Assembly (NCBI GenBank): GCA_013285945.1 | Contig: JABDGP010000003.1 | Coordinates: 17,817 to 81,816 of the forward strand | Direction: 5' to 3' | From: Bacteroidota bacterium | GTDB lineage: Bacteria > Bacteroidota > Bacteroidia > Cytophagales > Cyclobacteriaceae | DNA length: 64,000 nucleotides | Part shown: piece by piece, positions 35,897 through 45,360 of the stretch | Position numbering within the stretch: position 1 is the first letter of the stretch | Layout: each line of letters starts with the position of its first letter | The notes under the pieces: generated by a model | Told to the model about the DNA's origin: nothing | The model's input: only the letters and a program-made list of their open reading frames with translations | Database searches by the model: none | Made by a program: the position numbers and the translations under genes

Positions 35897-36361
35897 TTAC
35901 TTATTAAAATGATACAGAAAAATAATCGTAGCAGTGAATGCCGGTTTGGAATTGTCTTTGATCTCCATAACAATATCCATTTCTGCTTTTGTGATTCCAC
36001 GAAGGTCATTCAATGATTTCAAACTCACTCGCAGGCGCAGTTCGTTATTCACAATCACCGGCTGGTTGAACTTCATTTTTTCAATACCATAATTCACCAG
36101 CATTTTTACGCCTTTTATTTCTGCAATTTGTTCCCATAGATACGGAACCAACGATAAGACCAGATAACCATGGGCTATAGTATTTTTAAAGGGACCGGTT
36201 GCGGCTCGAACCGGATCAATATGTATCCATTGGTGATCAAGAGTGGCATCGGCAAATTTGTTGATCTGCTCCTGCGTAACCCGGATATATTCGGAAACAC
36301 CCAACTCTTTGCCAATGTATTGCTGAAATTCAGAAAATCCATTGATGATAAGTTTTTCCAT
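35897..36361 (-). CDS. MaoC-family (R)-enoyl-CoA hydratase-like protein
   Basis: 154 residues, the size of a single hot-dog-fold hydratase. FADATLDHQWIHIDP (about residues 36-50) contains the catalytic Asp and His of the MaoC/R-hydratase motif, and IAHGYLVLSLVPYL continues it. Such enzymes hydrate trans-2-enoyl-CoA to (R)-3-hydroxyacyl-CoA. It lies upstream of icmF on the same strand (79-base gap), so both may serve acyl-CoA metabolism. The exact chain length is unknown. Confidence 0.9.
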   Translation of the reverse strand: MEKLIINGFSEFQQYIGKELGVSEYIRVTQEQINKFADATLDHQWIHIDPVRAATGPFKNTIAHGYLVLSLVPYLWEQIAEIKGVKMLVNYGIEKMKFNQPVIVNNELRLRVSLKSLNDLRGITKAEMDIVMEIKDNSKPAFTATIIFLYHFNK

Positions 36362-36443
36362 CCGCTGAGTTTTAAGTGACTATCTTAAAATTAAGTTAAC
36401 TTTTCCGATTCATGAAGAGCTGACAAATAATTAAAAAGAATCA

Positions 36444-37283
36444 TTAGCGGCGAACGATCTCTTCCGGAATTTTATTTATCCCTTCAATCTGAATATTTCT
36501 GTAAAAAATTTCTGCGCCTTCCGATTGGATCTGAATTTTCCCCTTACTCAATGGAACAACTTTACTTTTCTCAAGTTGACCAGAACGATACAAGATCATA
36601 ACAACAGCTCCATTCACTATGTGAACAGCAGTATCATTCAGACAATAAATCTCTACGATATTCCATTCTCCGGTTGGTTTTTCCGGATTACCCAATTTTA
36701 TACACCATCTTCCGCTTTTACTTTTTTCATTGAATACCAATCTTTCCATAGCAGGGTCATAAACAAATCCATCAGTGTTTTTCCTTGCGGGGATTTCGAA
36801 CGACCCACCGGCTACACCCCAGTAATCGCCACAATCGCCTTCCTGAATTTGAAATTCCTGTGATCTCATCCAGAATCCAAAATCAGCTCCGTGCTTACCC
36901 ACCGCATGATAAAGGATTCCACTGTCCCGTTTTTTCTCTTTTCGGGGATTCGATTTCTTTCGCCCCCATTTGAATTCTAATTTGAGATGATAATTTTTGA
37001 ACTCCGATTTCGTAGAAATACCTCCGAAGTTTTCCCCGGAAATGCGGAGCGCAGGCTGGCCATCTTCTTTTACAACTGAGAATAATCTGTTCGGATCTTT
37101 GTTAAGACCTAAGACTTTAAGTGTATCGAAAGAATTCCTTGCACTGTCAAAAGCAGGACCAATGTAGGTATCCCAGTCCTCGAGGTTCTTGCTGTTAAAT
37201 AAATTCTGCCATTGTGAGTAAACAGGCGAGCAAAAAGAAATACCAACGAAAACGCACAAAAATGAAAGCCTGAAGTTGAACAT
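36444..37283 (-). CDS. Secreted DUF1080 / 3-keto-disaccharide hydrolase-domain protein
   Basis: 279 residues. The signal peptide ends PVYSQ (about residue 24). The mature part starts WQNLFNSKNLEDWDTYIG, the DUF1080 signature, and continues with the LamG-like fold: SEFKNYHLKLEFKWG, DSGILYHAVGKHG, EFQIQEGDCGDYWG and IQIQSEGAEIFYRNIQIE. Domains of this family act in glycoside catabolism, including a 3-keto-disaccharide hydrolase. It is divergent from hrpB across 93 bases. The specific sugar is unknown. Confidence 0.92.
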   Translation of the reverse strand: MFNFRLSFLCVFVGISFCSPVYSQWQNLFNSKNLEDWDTYIGPAFDSARNSFDTLKVLGLNKDPNRLFSVVKEDGQPALRISGENFGGISTKSEFKNYHLKLEFKWGRKKSNPRKEKKRDSGILYHAVGKHGADFGFWMRSQEFQIQEGDCGDYWGVAGGSFEIPARKNTDGFVYDPAMERLVFNEKSKSGRWCIKLGNPEKPTGEWNIVEIYCLNDTAVHIVNGAVVMILYRSGQLEKSKVVPLSKGKIQIQSEGAEIFYRNIQIEGINKIPEEIVRR

Positions 37284-37376
37284 GCCATGAAAAGTACAAA
37301 ATTTGCATGCAATGGTAAATACTTTATGATCAGTGGCAGATCAGCGTGACAAGTTTTATTTCTCGATTTTTGCACC

Positions 37377-39869
37377 GTGCAATCGTATCCTGTTTCAGAA
37401 ATTCTTTCCGAGTTAAAAGAAAAGCTGCTTCGGCAAAGGACAGTTATCCTTCAAGCTCCTCCTGGTGCGGGCAAGTCCACCATTGTGCCACTTGAGGTTT
37501 TAAATGAGTCCTGGTTGAATGGTAAAAAAATAATCGTACTCCAACCTCGAAGACTAGCTGCTCGCTCTGTAGCTTCTCGCATGGCTGATTTATTGAATGA
37601 AAAAATCGGACTGACAGTCGGCTATCGGATTCGCTTTGAAAATGTGATTGGAAAAAACACAAGAATTGAAGTTGTAACTGAAGGTATTCTCACACGCATG
37701 CTTCAAACCGACAATGCTCTAGAAGAAGTAGGGCTGGTAATCTTTGACGAATTTCATGAGCGAAGCCTTCATGCCGATCTTGCGCTAGCACTATGTCTTC
37801 AATCACAAAGCTTACTACGGGAGGATCTGCGAATCCTGTTAATGTCGGCCACACTTGACGGAGAAAAGATTTCTTCGGTTTTAAATAACGTCCCAATTGT
37901 TACAAGTTTGGGCAGGCAATTTCCCGTTGAAATAAAATACGAAGCCGTTGACAAGAATGAACCAATAGCCGTAAGTACCGCACGTTTTGTAAAGCGGGCC
38001 TTTAAAGAGCAACGCGGTGATCTTCTTGTTTTCCTTCCAGGTGCCGGAGAAATAAGACGGGTACAAGAGATTTTGGAAACAGAAAATAGTGGAGCAGAAG
38101 TTTTCCCTCTTTACGGAGACTTATCCTTTCAACAGCAACAACAGGCAATTTTGCCCAATACAGGCGGCTCACGTAAAATTGTACTCGCTACCTCAATTGC
38201 AGAAACCTCGCTGACCATAGAAGGCATCACCACGGTAATCGACAGTGGGTATGCACGCGTCTCAAAGTTTGACCCGCGCTCGGGTCTCACCAAACTGGAA
38301 ACTGTGCGCGTAACACAGGATGCAGCCGATCAGCGTGCTGGTCGAGCTGGTCGACTTGGACCCGGGGTTTGTTATCGATTATGGCCAAAAGCCACTCACC
38401 AACATCTTCAAGCTACGCGGCTACCGGAAATTTTGGAGGCAGACCTGGCACCACTCATGCTCGAATTGTTTCAATGGGGTACGAATGTAAATGACTTAAA
38501 ATGGATTACTAATCCTCCAAGTGGTAATGTGAGTCAGGCTATTGATTTGCTAAATGAGCTTGGCGCAATTGAAGAGAATAAAATTACTGCACGAGGAAAG
38601 GAAATGACCCGAATGCCAACGCATCCGCGAATAGCGCACATGCTTTTAAGTTCTGTAACCAGTCCTGCTTCCAAATCCTTTTCGACTAGCACGGCTTTGG
38701 CAACTGACCTTGCAGCACTGCTGGAGGAGCGCGATCCCATGCCAAAAGAAACCGGTGTTGACCTGACGCTGCGAATTGAAGCGATAAGAAAGTGGCGAAG
38801 TGGTGAGCGTGTCGATGCCGAAAGAAATAGTTTGGAACGCATCGAAAAACTGGCTTTCGCCTGGCGAAAGATTTTTGGCATCGATGTCGACAATTCTGCG
38901 TTCGCCGATACAGACGTTGGAAAGTTGTTGATTGAAGCTTATCCTGAGCGAATCGCCAAGCAGACTGAAAAATTCGGTACTCGTTATAAACTCGCTAACG
39001 GTCGCTTTGCAAGAATACAAAACCACGATTCATTGATTCAAAAAACATGGCTGGCTATCGCCTCTGCCGACTTGGGCTCAAGTGAAGGGAAAATTTTTTC
39101 AGCAGCGCCTGTTGACGAAGAAGACTTATTGCCTATGGCAAAAGAAAAACAAAACGTGATTTGGGACAAGGAACGTGAAATGATTCTGGCATCAACTGAA
39201 AAGCAGATTGGTAACCTGGTATTGACTTCGCGGGTACTTCAAACCTTTGATGAATCTCTTAGAATAGAAACATTGTGCGAGGTTCTTCTCGAAGAAGGCC
39301 TGAAATTATTGAACTGGGATGAATCGCTCCGGCAATGGCAGGCACGTGTGATGTGTTTGAGGGCATGGCGACCAGAAAAGCCTTGGCCCGACGTAAGCGA
39401 TGAAACATTATTGACCACGGCTCATCACTGGCTCGCTCCTTACTTATTGGCTGTCTATAAGCGCATTGATTTTCAACGATTAGATATAAAAACAATACTC
39501 ACGGGTTTGCTGCCGTGGGAACTACAACTTTTGTTAAATAAACTCACCCCTGAAAAAATAGAGGTTCCCAGCGGTTCAATGATCGGAATAGAATATTCTC
39601 TGGGAGCGATTCCTATAATGAAAGTTCGGCTACAAGAAGTATTCGGATTACTAGAGACTCCGACTATAAATGAAGGGCGAACAAAAATCATTATGCACTT
39701 GCTTTCACCGGGCTATAAGCCGGTACAAGTCAGTCAGGACTTGAAGAGTTTTTGGACGACCACCTATCATGAGGTAAGAAAAGAGCTTCGAATGCGATAT
39801 CCAAAACACCATTGGCCCGAAGATCCGTGGACTGCAAAGGCAGTTAGGGGCGTAAAAAGAAGATCATGA
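37377..39869 (+). CDS. hrpB: ATP-dependent RNA helicase HrpB
   Basis: 830 residues from GTG 37377, consistent with family length. DEAH-box motifs: APPGAGKST (motif I, about residues 26-34), DEFHER (motif II), SATLDG (motif III), SIAETSLTI (V) and QRAGRAGRLGPGVCYRLW (VI). The HrpB C-terminal domain is present (LPWELQLLLNKLTPEKIEVPSG-type region, LLSPGYKPVQVSQDLKSFW, RYPKHHWPEDP). It unwinds RNA; its role in bacteria is poorly defined. The GTG start is supported by the position of the N-terminal helicase motif and lies a short distance after the divergent DUF1080 gene. Confidence 0.95.
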   Translation: MQSYPVSEILSELKEKLLRQRTVILQAPPGAGKSTIVPLEVLNESWLNGKKIIVLQPRRLAARSVASRMADLLNEKIGLTVGYRIRFENVIGKNTRIEVVTEGILTRMLQTDNALEEVGLVIFDEFHERSLHADLALALCLQSQSLLREDLRILLMSATLDGEKISSVLNNVPIVTSLGRQFPVEIKYEAVDKNEPIAVSTARFVKRAFKEQRGDLLVFLPGAGEIRRVQEILETENSGAEVFPLYGDLSFQQQQQAILPNTGGSRKIVLATSIAETSLTIEGITTVIDSGYARVSKFDPRSGLTKLETVRVTQDAADQRAGRAGRLGPGVCYRLWPKATHQHLQATRLPEILEADLAPLMLELFQWGTNVNDLKWITNPPSGNVSQAIDLLNELGAIEENKITARGKEMTRMPTHPRIAHMLLSSVTSPASKSFSTSTALATDLAALLEERDPMPKETGVDLTLRIEAIRKWRSGERVDAERNSLERIEKLAFAWRKIFGIDVDNSAFADTDVGKLLIEAYPERIAKQTEKFGTRYKLANGRFARIQNHDSLIQKTWLAIASADLGSSEGKIFSAAPVDEEDLLPMAKEKQNVIWDKEREMILASTEKQIGNLVLTSRVLQTFDESLRIETLCEVLLEEGLKLLNWDESLRQWQARVMCLRAWRPEKPWPDVSDETLLTTAHHWLAPYLLAVYKRIDFQRLDIKTILTGLLPWELQLLLNKLTPEKIEVPSGSMIGIEYSLGAIPIMKVRLQEVFGLLETPTINEGRTKIIMHLLSPGYKPVQVSQDLKSFWTTTYHEVRKELRMRYPKHHWPEDPWTAKAVRGVKRRS

Positions 39870-39974
39870 GGTAGTTACGATACCCTCCAAATAATTTGAC
39901 AGGCGCGACAACCCAAAAATCGTTTCTGACGTTAAGAAAATTAGTTTACAGGTTAAATCGAATTTTTACATATT

Positions 39975-40005
39975 GAAAGCGCCCCGCAAAATACGGGACG
40001 CTTTC
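39975..40005 (+). terminator. Hairpin upstream of the DUF2911 gene
   Basis: GAAAGCG (39975-39981) pairs with CGCTTTC (39999-40005), with CCCG/CGGG inside a C-A mismatch and loop CAAAATA. It is followed by CTGTTT, a weak T-run. It may end the hrpB transcript 105 bases downstream of its stop, or be a leader structure of the next gene. Confidence 0.5.
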
Positions 40006-40050
40006 CTGTTTATCATCAAAAACCAAAAAAACAACTAACCAATCAATTCT

Positions 40051-40575
40051 ATGAAAAAACAAATGTCTCTCGTTCTGTTATTGGCTTGCTTATTTTCAAT
40101 TGCCGCTGTTGCGCAAGATGATAAAGGCGATAAAAGCAAACGTCCTAGTCCTCCAGCCAAGGCAGAAGGCACCGTAGACGGGGCAAAAATTGTTGTCGAC
40201 TACAGCACCCCTTCAGCCAAAGGACGGAAAATGCTTGGTGGCATAGAGCCATTTGGCAAAGTATGGCGCACAGGTGCTAACGAAGCCACCATTTTTGAAG
40301 TCAGCAAGAATGTAAAAATTGAAGGCAAGGATTTGGCAGCAGGGAAATATGAGTTATTTACTATTCCCGGTGAAACCGAATGGACAATCATCCTTCAAAA
40401 ATATGGTAAACAATGGGGTGCATATAGCTACAAAGAAGCTAATGATGTGCTTCGCGCTACTGTGAAACCAGGCAAGACTGACAAGTTTGTTGAGACTTTT
40501 AAAATTGCAATAGAAGGAAACAAGGTCGTGCTGCGTTGGGAAAACACCCAGGTAGCTTTTGCTGTAAAAGGTTAA
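40051..40575 (+). CDS. Secreted DUF2911 protein
   Basis: 174 residues. The signal peptide ends AVAQD (about residue 22). DUF2911 motifs are clear: VDYSTPSAKGRKMLG, PFGKVWRTGANEATIFEV, LAAGKYELFTIPGETEWTIIL, and WGAYSYKEANDVLR. The length is near the shortest of the family, with no extra C-terminal TPR. It probably sits in the periplasm or outer membrane. The function of the family is unknown. A terminator follows. Confidence 0.92.
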   Translation: MKKQMSLVLLLACLFSIAAVAQDDKGDKSKRPSPPAKAEGTVDGAKIVVDYSTPSAKGRKMLGGIEPFGKVWRTGANEATIFEVSKNVKIEGKDLAAGKYELFTIPGETEWTIILQKYGKQWGAYSYKEANDVLRATVKPGKTDKFVETFKIAIEGNKVVLRWENTQVAFAVKG

Positions 40576-40597
40576 TAAGTAATCATCCAGTATAATC

Positions 40598-40624
40598 AAG
40601 CCGGGGTTCATCTCCGGCTTTTTT
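40598..40624 (+). terminator. Terminator of the DUF2911 gene
   Basis: AAGCCGG (40598-40604) pairs with CCGGCTT (40614-40620), followed by TTTT continuing a T-run. It starts 22 bases after the stop. Confidence 0.85.
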
Positions 40625-40674
40625 CATTTTAAAACGTATCTCCGAAAATTGTATTTTGCGGATTGATTTGTTGT

Positions 40675-41724
40675 ATGACTTCACAAGGTAAATCCCCCAA
40701 AGAACTCGGCTTTTTTTTCCCCGCCGAATTTGCCAAACATTCTGCCACCTGGCTAAGTTGGCCTCACAAAGAAGAATCATGGCCGGGCAAGATTGAAACG
40801 ATTTTTCCTATCTATTCGCAGTTTGTAAAACTGGTAGCCGAAGGAGAAAATGTGAATATCAATGTGGCTGATGAAAAGATGAAACAAAAAGCCATTGGCC
40901 ATTTGCAAAAGGCTAATGCTGATCTGAGTAATATTCATTTCTTCTTCCACCCCTCCAACGATGCATGGTGCCGCGACCATGGCCCGGCGTTCTTGGTTCA
41001 TTCCAAGGAAAAAAAGAAAATGGTGGTGAAATGGAACTACAATGCCTGGGGCGGTAAGTATCCGCCATTCGATTTGGACAATCAGATTCCAATCTCAATT
41101 GCAAAACACTACGGCTTGCCACTGGCAACTCCAGGTATTATTATGGAAGGCGGCTCCGTCGATTTCAACGGGAAAGGAACTGTACTTACCTCCACAGCTT
41201 GTTTGCTTAACCCAAATCGCAATCCACACTTGTCGAAAGAGGAAATAGAAAAGCATCTCATCGATTATTATGGTGTTGAAAACATACTTTGGCTTGGCGA
41301 TGGCATTGCCGGTGACGATACTGACGGCCACATCGATGACATCACCCGGTTTGTAAATGACGATACGGTAGTCACAGTAGTTGAAGAGAACAAAGCCGAT
41401 GAAAATTATAAGCCACTCAAAGCAAACTTAGAGCTTCTGGCAAAAATGAAACTGGAAAATGGCAAATCCTTAAACATAGTTCAGCTGCCAATGCCAGCAC
41501 CAGTGTATCACGAAGGACAGCGGCTCCCCGCTTCGTATGCTAACTTTTATATCGCTAATAAGTACGTAGTTGTTCCAACCTATCGGGATAAGAAGGATGA
41601 TCAGGCATTGGATATTCTTCAAAAATATTTTCCCAACCGGAAAGTAGTTGGACTTGACTCCGCTGACATTATTTGGGGGCTGGGGTCATTTCATTGCCTA
41701 AGTCAGCAGGAACCAGCTATTTAA
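40675..41724 (+). CDS. aguA: Agmatine deiminase
   Basis: 349 residues from ATG 40675. An in-frame TTG 12 bases upstream is unlikely to be used. Motifs: PAEFAKHSATWLSWPH, WCRDHGPAF, EGGSVDFNG, DGHIDDITRFV and, near residue 340, GSFHCLSQQEPA with the catalytic cysteine. It hydrolyses agmatine to N-carbamoylputrescine in polyamine synthesis. The typical downstream partner (N-carbamoylputrescine amidase) is not here. It converges with the cyclo-ligase gene, overlapping at the stop codons by 4 bases. Confidence 0.94.
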   Translation: MTSQGKSPKELGFFFPAEFAKHSATWLSWPHKEESWPGKIETIFPIYSQFVKLVAEGENVNINVADEKMKQKAIGHLQKANADLSNIHFFFHPSNDAWCRDHGPAFLVHSKEKKKMVVKWNYNAWGGKYPPFDLDNQIPISIAKHYGLPLATPGIIMEGGSVDFNGKGTVLTSTACLLNPNRNPHLSKEEIEKHLIDYYGVENILWLGDGIAGDDTDGHIDDITRFVNDDTVVTVVEENKADENYKPLKANLELLAKMKLENGKSLNIVQLPMPAPVYHEGQRLPASYANFYIANKYVVVPTYRDKKDDQALDILQKYFPNRKVVGLDSADIIWGLGSFHCLSQQEPAI

Positions 41725-42290
41725 AAAGTATAAATTCTTGCAGGTGTAATCGCATGAGTCAGCCTTTCATCATGAGGTTGAATATCCTTAATATTTTCAA
41801 TCGCTTCAAAAAAAGACAGCCCGATTTTTTTACAGTCACTTCTGCACTCTTTCAAGAACGCATCATAAAATCCTTTGCCGTAGCCTACCCTGTTGCCGGC
41901 CTGATCGAAGGCAAGCATAGGAACCATTACCAGATCAATCTCTTTCGTTGGTGTAGGTTCTCCATATTGAGGTTCTGGAATTCCCCATTTGTTTACCGCA
42001 ATTTGCTGTTTGTCTTTAAAGAAGAGATTTTCTAGTCTATTTGCATCATCAATTTTTGGAATCGAAACACGAATATGTGCATGTTCCTTTTTCAATCGAT
42101 CAATAATTAACCATGTGTCTGGTTCTTTTTTTGAATCGATGGGAAGAAAAATGTGGATCGTTCTAATCTTCGTGAGGTCAATTAAAGAGAAAAACGAGTC
42201 GCAAATAATTTGACTTTGTCTAGCCAGCTCTTCTGGGGAAAGTGCGAGCCGAAGTTTTAAATACTTATCTCGAAGTTCTTTTTTGTTCAA
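41721..42290 (-). CDS. 5-formyltetrahydrofolate cyclo-ligase
   Basis: 189 residues, family length. The start KKELRDKYLKLRLALSPEE is typical, and the nucleotide-binding loop NRVGYGKGFYD (about residues 132-142) is intact. It converts 5-formyl-THF to 5,10-methenyl-THF with ATP. It lies downstream of bshC with a 4-base overlap of stop and start, so the two are translationally coupled. The usual symbols are fau or mthfs; I leave the symbol empty because usage differs. Confidence 0.93.
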   Translation of the reverse strand: MNKKELRDKYLKLRLALSPEELARQSQIICDSFFSLIDLTKIRTIHIFLPIDSKKEPDTWLIIDRLKKEHAHIRVSIPKIDDANRLENLFFKDKQQIAVNKWGIPEPQYGEPTPTKEIDLVMVPMLAFDQAGNRVGYGKGFYDAFLKECRSDCKKIGLSFFEAIENIKDIQPHDERLTHAITPARIYTF

Positions 42291-43849
42291 AGCTCGATAA
42301 CATTAAACCGGAAATCAAAAGGATCAAAACATTCAATAAGCTTTTTTATCAATTGAGGATCCTGCTGGTAAAAATTCAGGAAGTTATCGGTTCGTTCCTG
42401 CGGACTGCCATTGGGAAACAGGAAATCCTTTACTTTTTCGATTTGCCCAAGTTTGTCTGCATGCTTGCGCTTTTCGGCACGCATCATTTTATGTTCTATA
42501 CCCTCCAATGCATGTGCCATCCGTGATTTTTGCGCGTCAATGTGTTTCAATAATGTAATATCAATCTGAGAAGCGCGGGACTTTATTTGACCGAAGAACT
42601 CAGATACCTCGTTAATTTCTTTGCCCAGCGACAAATCGGTTTGAGAATTTTCTGCGATCCAATGATTGAAAAGGTAATTCTTCTCTTCAAAAAAATCCTT
42701 TAGCTTCAGGCCTGTCTTCAAAAACTTATTTTTTGTGGGCTCATCCAATACAGAGGCAAAGTTGCGTGGCATCAAAATGGGAAATGGTGTTTTAAAAAAT
42801 TCGAACACACCTTTCAATTGAAGCCAGTACACTACTTCGGCCGGCCCTCCGGCGTAGCCAAGGTTAGGAAGGATCGTCTCCTGGTAAAGCGGGCGAAGGA
42901 TCACATTTGGACTGAACTTCTCAGGCTCCGCATCGATCAATTTCTTAATTTCTTCGGCAGAAAAATTTAACGAAGTATCAACAACATGATAATGGTCATC
43001 CTTCTTTTCAATGCGTCCACGAATATTTTTATCGAGATAAAAAAAGTTAATGTCGCGTGCGAAAACCTGTGGATGATAGCCAAGCTCTTCCAGCTGTTTG
43101 TTCTTTTCTTCCACCAACTCCTTGCCAGAATGAGTAAACAGGTCATTGCTAATCACATCTTTAAACTGTGCTTTAAGAGCACGGTCATCTGCATCCAATA
43201 CGATTAACCCTTCACTTCCAAAAAGCTCGTTAACATAATACCGGGTTGAATCAGCAAGCGTCTTATTTTTACTGTAAGCATTTCTAAAAAGAGAAACATC
43301 TCCGGGTAATTCATCACTAAGTTTCACTAAGCTTTTCGGATCGAATCTCCCGACGGCTCCGGTTTGGTCTGTTTCCCAGGCGTATTTTTTTCCATACAAC
43401 CGAAACGATTTGATTTCATCATAGTCATGGTCTTCACTTGCCATCCAATAGACAGGCACAAAATTGTGTTCAGGGTATTTCTTTTTAAGAACTGCACATA
43501 TGTTTATGACAGTGACAATTTTGTAAATGAAATAAAGAGGGCCGGTAAAAATATTCAGCTGATGTCCCGTGGTGATGGTAAACGTTTTGGAGTCCTTGAG
43601 TGATCGTAGATTGGACGTTACTGATTCGCTTGCCTCAAGCCCCTCGTATTGGCGTTTTAACGTGTCTGATAAAATAGTACGGCTGAGTTGAGGGAACGAT
43701 TCGGCTTTTTCTGTTATCTGCAGTTTGAAATTTTCAACTGAAGGAAACCGGCGATAGAATTTTTTAAGGGATTCTTTTTTGGAGATGTAGTCAAGAAAAA
43801 ATGAAGTGAAAGAGCGTGTATCCGCCAGAGCAATTTTGTGGAGCTGCAT
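42287..43849 (-). CDS. bshC: Bacillithiol biosynthesis cysteine-adding enzyme
   Basis: 520 residues, normal for BshC. Motifs near residue 95 (TGHQLNIFTGPLYFIYKI) and VYWMASEDHDYDEI (about residue 140) are characteristic; PLYQETILPNLGYAGGPAEVVYW and ILMPRNFASVL follow, with a coiled-coil C-terminal section. It adds cysteine to glucosaminyl malate to complete bacillithiol, the main thiol in many Bacteroidota and Firmicutes. The partner genes bshA and bshB are not in the window. Presence of bacillithiol here argues that the GCS2 protein at 3792 is not for glutathione. Confidence 0.95.
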   Translation of the reverse strand: MQLHKIALADTRSFTSFFLDYISKKESLKKFYRRFPSVENFKLQITEKAESFPQLSRTILSDTLKRQYEGLEASESVTSNLRSLKDSKTFTITTGHQLNIFTGPLYFIYKIVTVINICAVLKKKYPEHNFVPVYWMASEDHDYDEIKSFRLYGKKYAWETDQTGAVGRFDPKSLVKLSDELPGDVSLFRNAYSKNKTLADSTRYYVNELFGSEGLIVLDADDRALKAQFKDVISNDLFTHSGKELVEEKNKQLEELGYHPQVFARDINFFYLDKNIRGRIEKKDDHYHVVDTSLNFSAEEIKKLIDAEPEKFSPNVILRPLYQETILPNLGYAGGPAEVVYWLQLKGVFEFFKTPFPILMPRNFASVLDEPTKNKFLKTGLKLKDFFEEKNYLFNHWIAENSQTDLSLGKEINEVSEFFGQIKSRASQIDITLLKHIDAQKSRMAHALEGIEHKMMRAEKRKHADKLGQIEKVKDFLFPNGSPQERTDNFLNFYQQDPQLIKKLIECFDPFDFRFNVIEL

Positions 43850-43977
43850 ATCAACAACAGGAAAGTTTTAGGTAAACCATGGGGCGAATAACGGTTAACG
43901 AAGCAACTTGGTTCTTTAAAAAGTAAGATCGATATTTTTTCTCAGGCTGCTTTTCGATTTTAAGAACTTTTTAACAA

Positions 43978-45285
43978 CTAAATGACTTTAGCCGTCAGGT
44001 CAAATTCGGTGGCGCCTGTTATTTGGGCATTTACAAAATCACCCAACCGGAGGTAATCTTTAGTTTCCAAAATCACTTCATTGTCTACTTCCGGGGAATC
44101 AAACTCGGTGCGACCAATAAAAACTCCTTCCTCTTTTCGGTCAACGAGTACTTTATACGTATCACCAACCTTGGCTTGGTTCAACTCAAGTGATATGCCC
44201 TGCTGTAGCTCCATCAGCTGATCAACCCGCTCTTGTTTGATCTTGGCGGGAACGTCATCAGCCATCGAATGAGAGTGCGTATTCTCTTCGTGTGAATAGG
44301 TAAACACGCCAAGTCGGTCAAAACGAGACCTCTCAACAAATGACATCATCTCATCAAAGTGCATTTGCGTTTCACCAGGATGGCCGGCAATCAAAGTAGT
44401 TCTGATCGCTATACCGGGTACTTTCTCTCGAATCGTCTGCAAAAGTGCCTCCGTCTTTTCACGTGTTGTGCCGCGCCTCATAAACTGCAACATTTCTGTA
44501 GATCCGTGCTGAAGAGGGATATCCAAATACTTGCAGATATTATTTCGTTCGGCCATCACATCAAGCGCATCCATCGGGAAACCGGTTGGAAATGCATAAT
44601 GCAACCGTATCCATTCAATACCCTCAACATCAGAAAGCCGCTTGAGCAATTCGGCAAGGTTTCTTTTTTTATAGAGATCGAGTCCGTAATACGTTGAATC
44701 CTGTGCTATCAGTAACAACTCTTTCGTCCCTCCTTTGGCCAGGTTTTTTGCTTCGAGCACCAACTCTTCCATTGGTCTTGAGATATGTTTTCCCCGCATC
44801 AGCGGAATCGCACAAAACGAACACGGGCGATCACACCCCTCAGATATTTTCAAATAAGCAAAATGACTGGGATTAGTAAGGATCCGTTCGCCTACCAACT
44901 CTTGCTTGTAATTTGCATTCAGTTGTTTTAGCAGTCTTGAAAGATCACGAGTGCCAAACCAGGCATCTACCAAGGGAATTTCCTTCTCGAGATCGGCTTT
45001 GTAACGCTGCGAAAGACAACCCGTGACATACACTTTCTCGACAAGGCCTTCTTCTTTTGCATCTACATAGCGCAAGATCGTATCAATGGATTCCTGCTTG
45101 GCATTATCAATAAATCCACAGGTATTGATAACAACAATATTAGCATCGTCATTTTTAGATTCATGTATGGCATCAATATTGTTGCCCTTAAGCTGGGTAA
45201 GCAACACCTCGCTGTCTACCAGGTTTTTAGAGCAACCCAGGGTTACTATATTGACTTTATTTTTGCGATGGCCTTTTGTTTTCAA
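43978..45285 (-). CDS. rimO: Ribosomal protein S12 methylthiotransferase
   Basis: 435 residues. An N-terminal MTTase domain (VTLGCSKNLVDSE, INTCGFI) is followed by a radical-SAM core with CDRPCSFCAIP (cysteines at about 150, 154 and 157), and a C-terminal TRAM domain. RimO methylthiolates an aspartate of ribosomal protein S12 using two iron-sulfur clusters and SAM. The Cys of the MTTase domain and the three radical-SAM Cys are all present. It is divergent from the lipoprotein gene at 45361. Confidence 0.96.
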   Translation of the reverse strand: MKTKGHRKNKVNIVTLGCSKNLVDSEVLLTQLKGNNIDAIHESKNDDANIVVINTCGFIDNAKQESIDTILRYVDAKEEGLVEKVYVTGCLSQRYKADLEKEIPLVDAWFGTRDLSRLLKQLNANYKQELVGERILTNPSHFAYLKISEGCDRPCSFCAIPLMRGKHISRPMEELVLEAKNLAKGGTKELLLIAQDSTYYGLDLYKKRNLAELLKRLSDVEGIEWIRLHYAFPTGFPMDALDVMAERNNICKYLDIPLQHGSTEMLQFMRRGTTREKTEALLQTIREKVPGIAIRTTLIAGHPGETQMHFDEMMSFVERSRFDRLGVFTYSHEENTHSHSMADDVPAKIKQERVDQLMELQQGISLELNQAKVGDTYKVLVDRKEEGVFIGRTEFDSPEVDNEVILETKDYLRLGDFVNAQITGATEFDLTAKVI

Positions 45286-45304
45286 ACCGGATAAATTAAG
45301 GCGG

Positions 45305-45312
45305 CAAAGTTA
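45305..45312 (-). promoter_or_regulatory. -7 element (TAACTTTG, minus strand) of rimO
   Basis: The minus strand reads TAACTTTG, an exact TAnnTTTG match, ending 19 bases before the rimO ATG. It is one half of a divergent promoter pair with 45344-45351. Confidence 0.6.
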
Positions 45313-45343
45313 CAAAAAAATGAGGTAGCCGATCGTTAACACT

Positions 45344-45351
45344 TATATTTG
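45344..45351 (+). promoter_or_regulatory. -7 element (TATATTTG) of the lipoprotein gene
   Basis: TATATTTG ends 9 bases before the ATG at 45361, so the transcript would have almost no leader. The pair with the minus-strand element at 45305-45312 places both starts within about 55 bases. Confidence 0.6.
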
Positions 45352-45360
45352 CAGGCGCTG

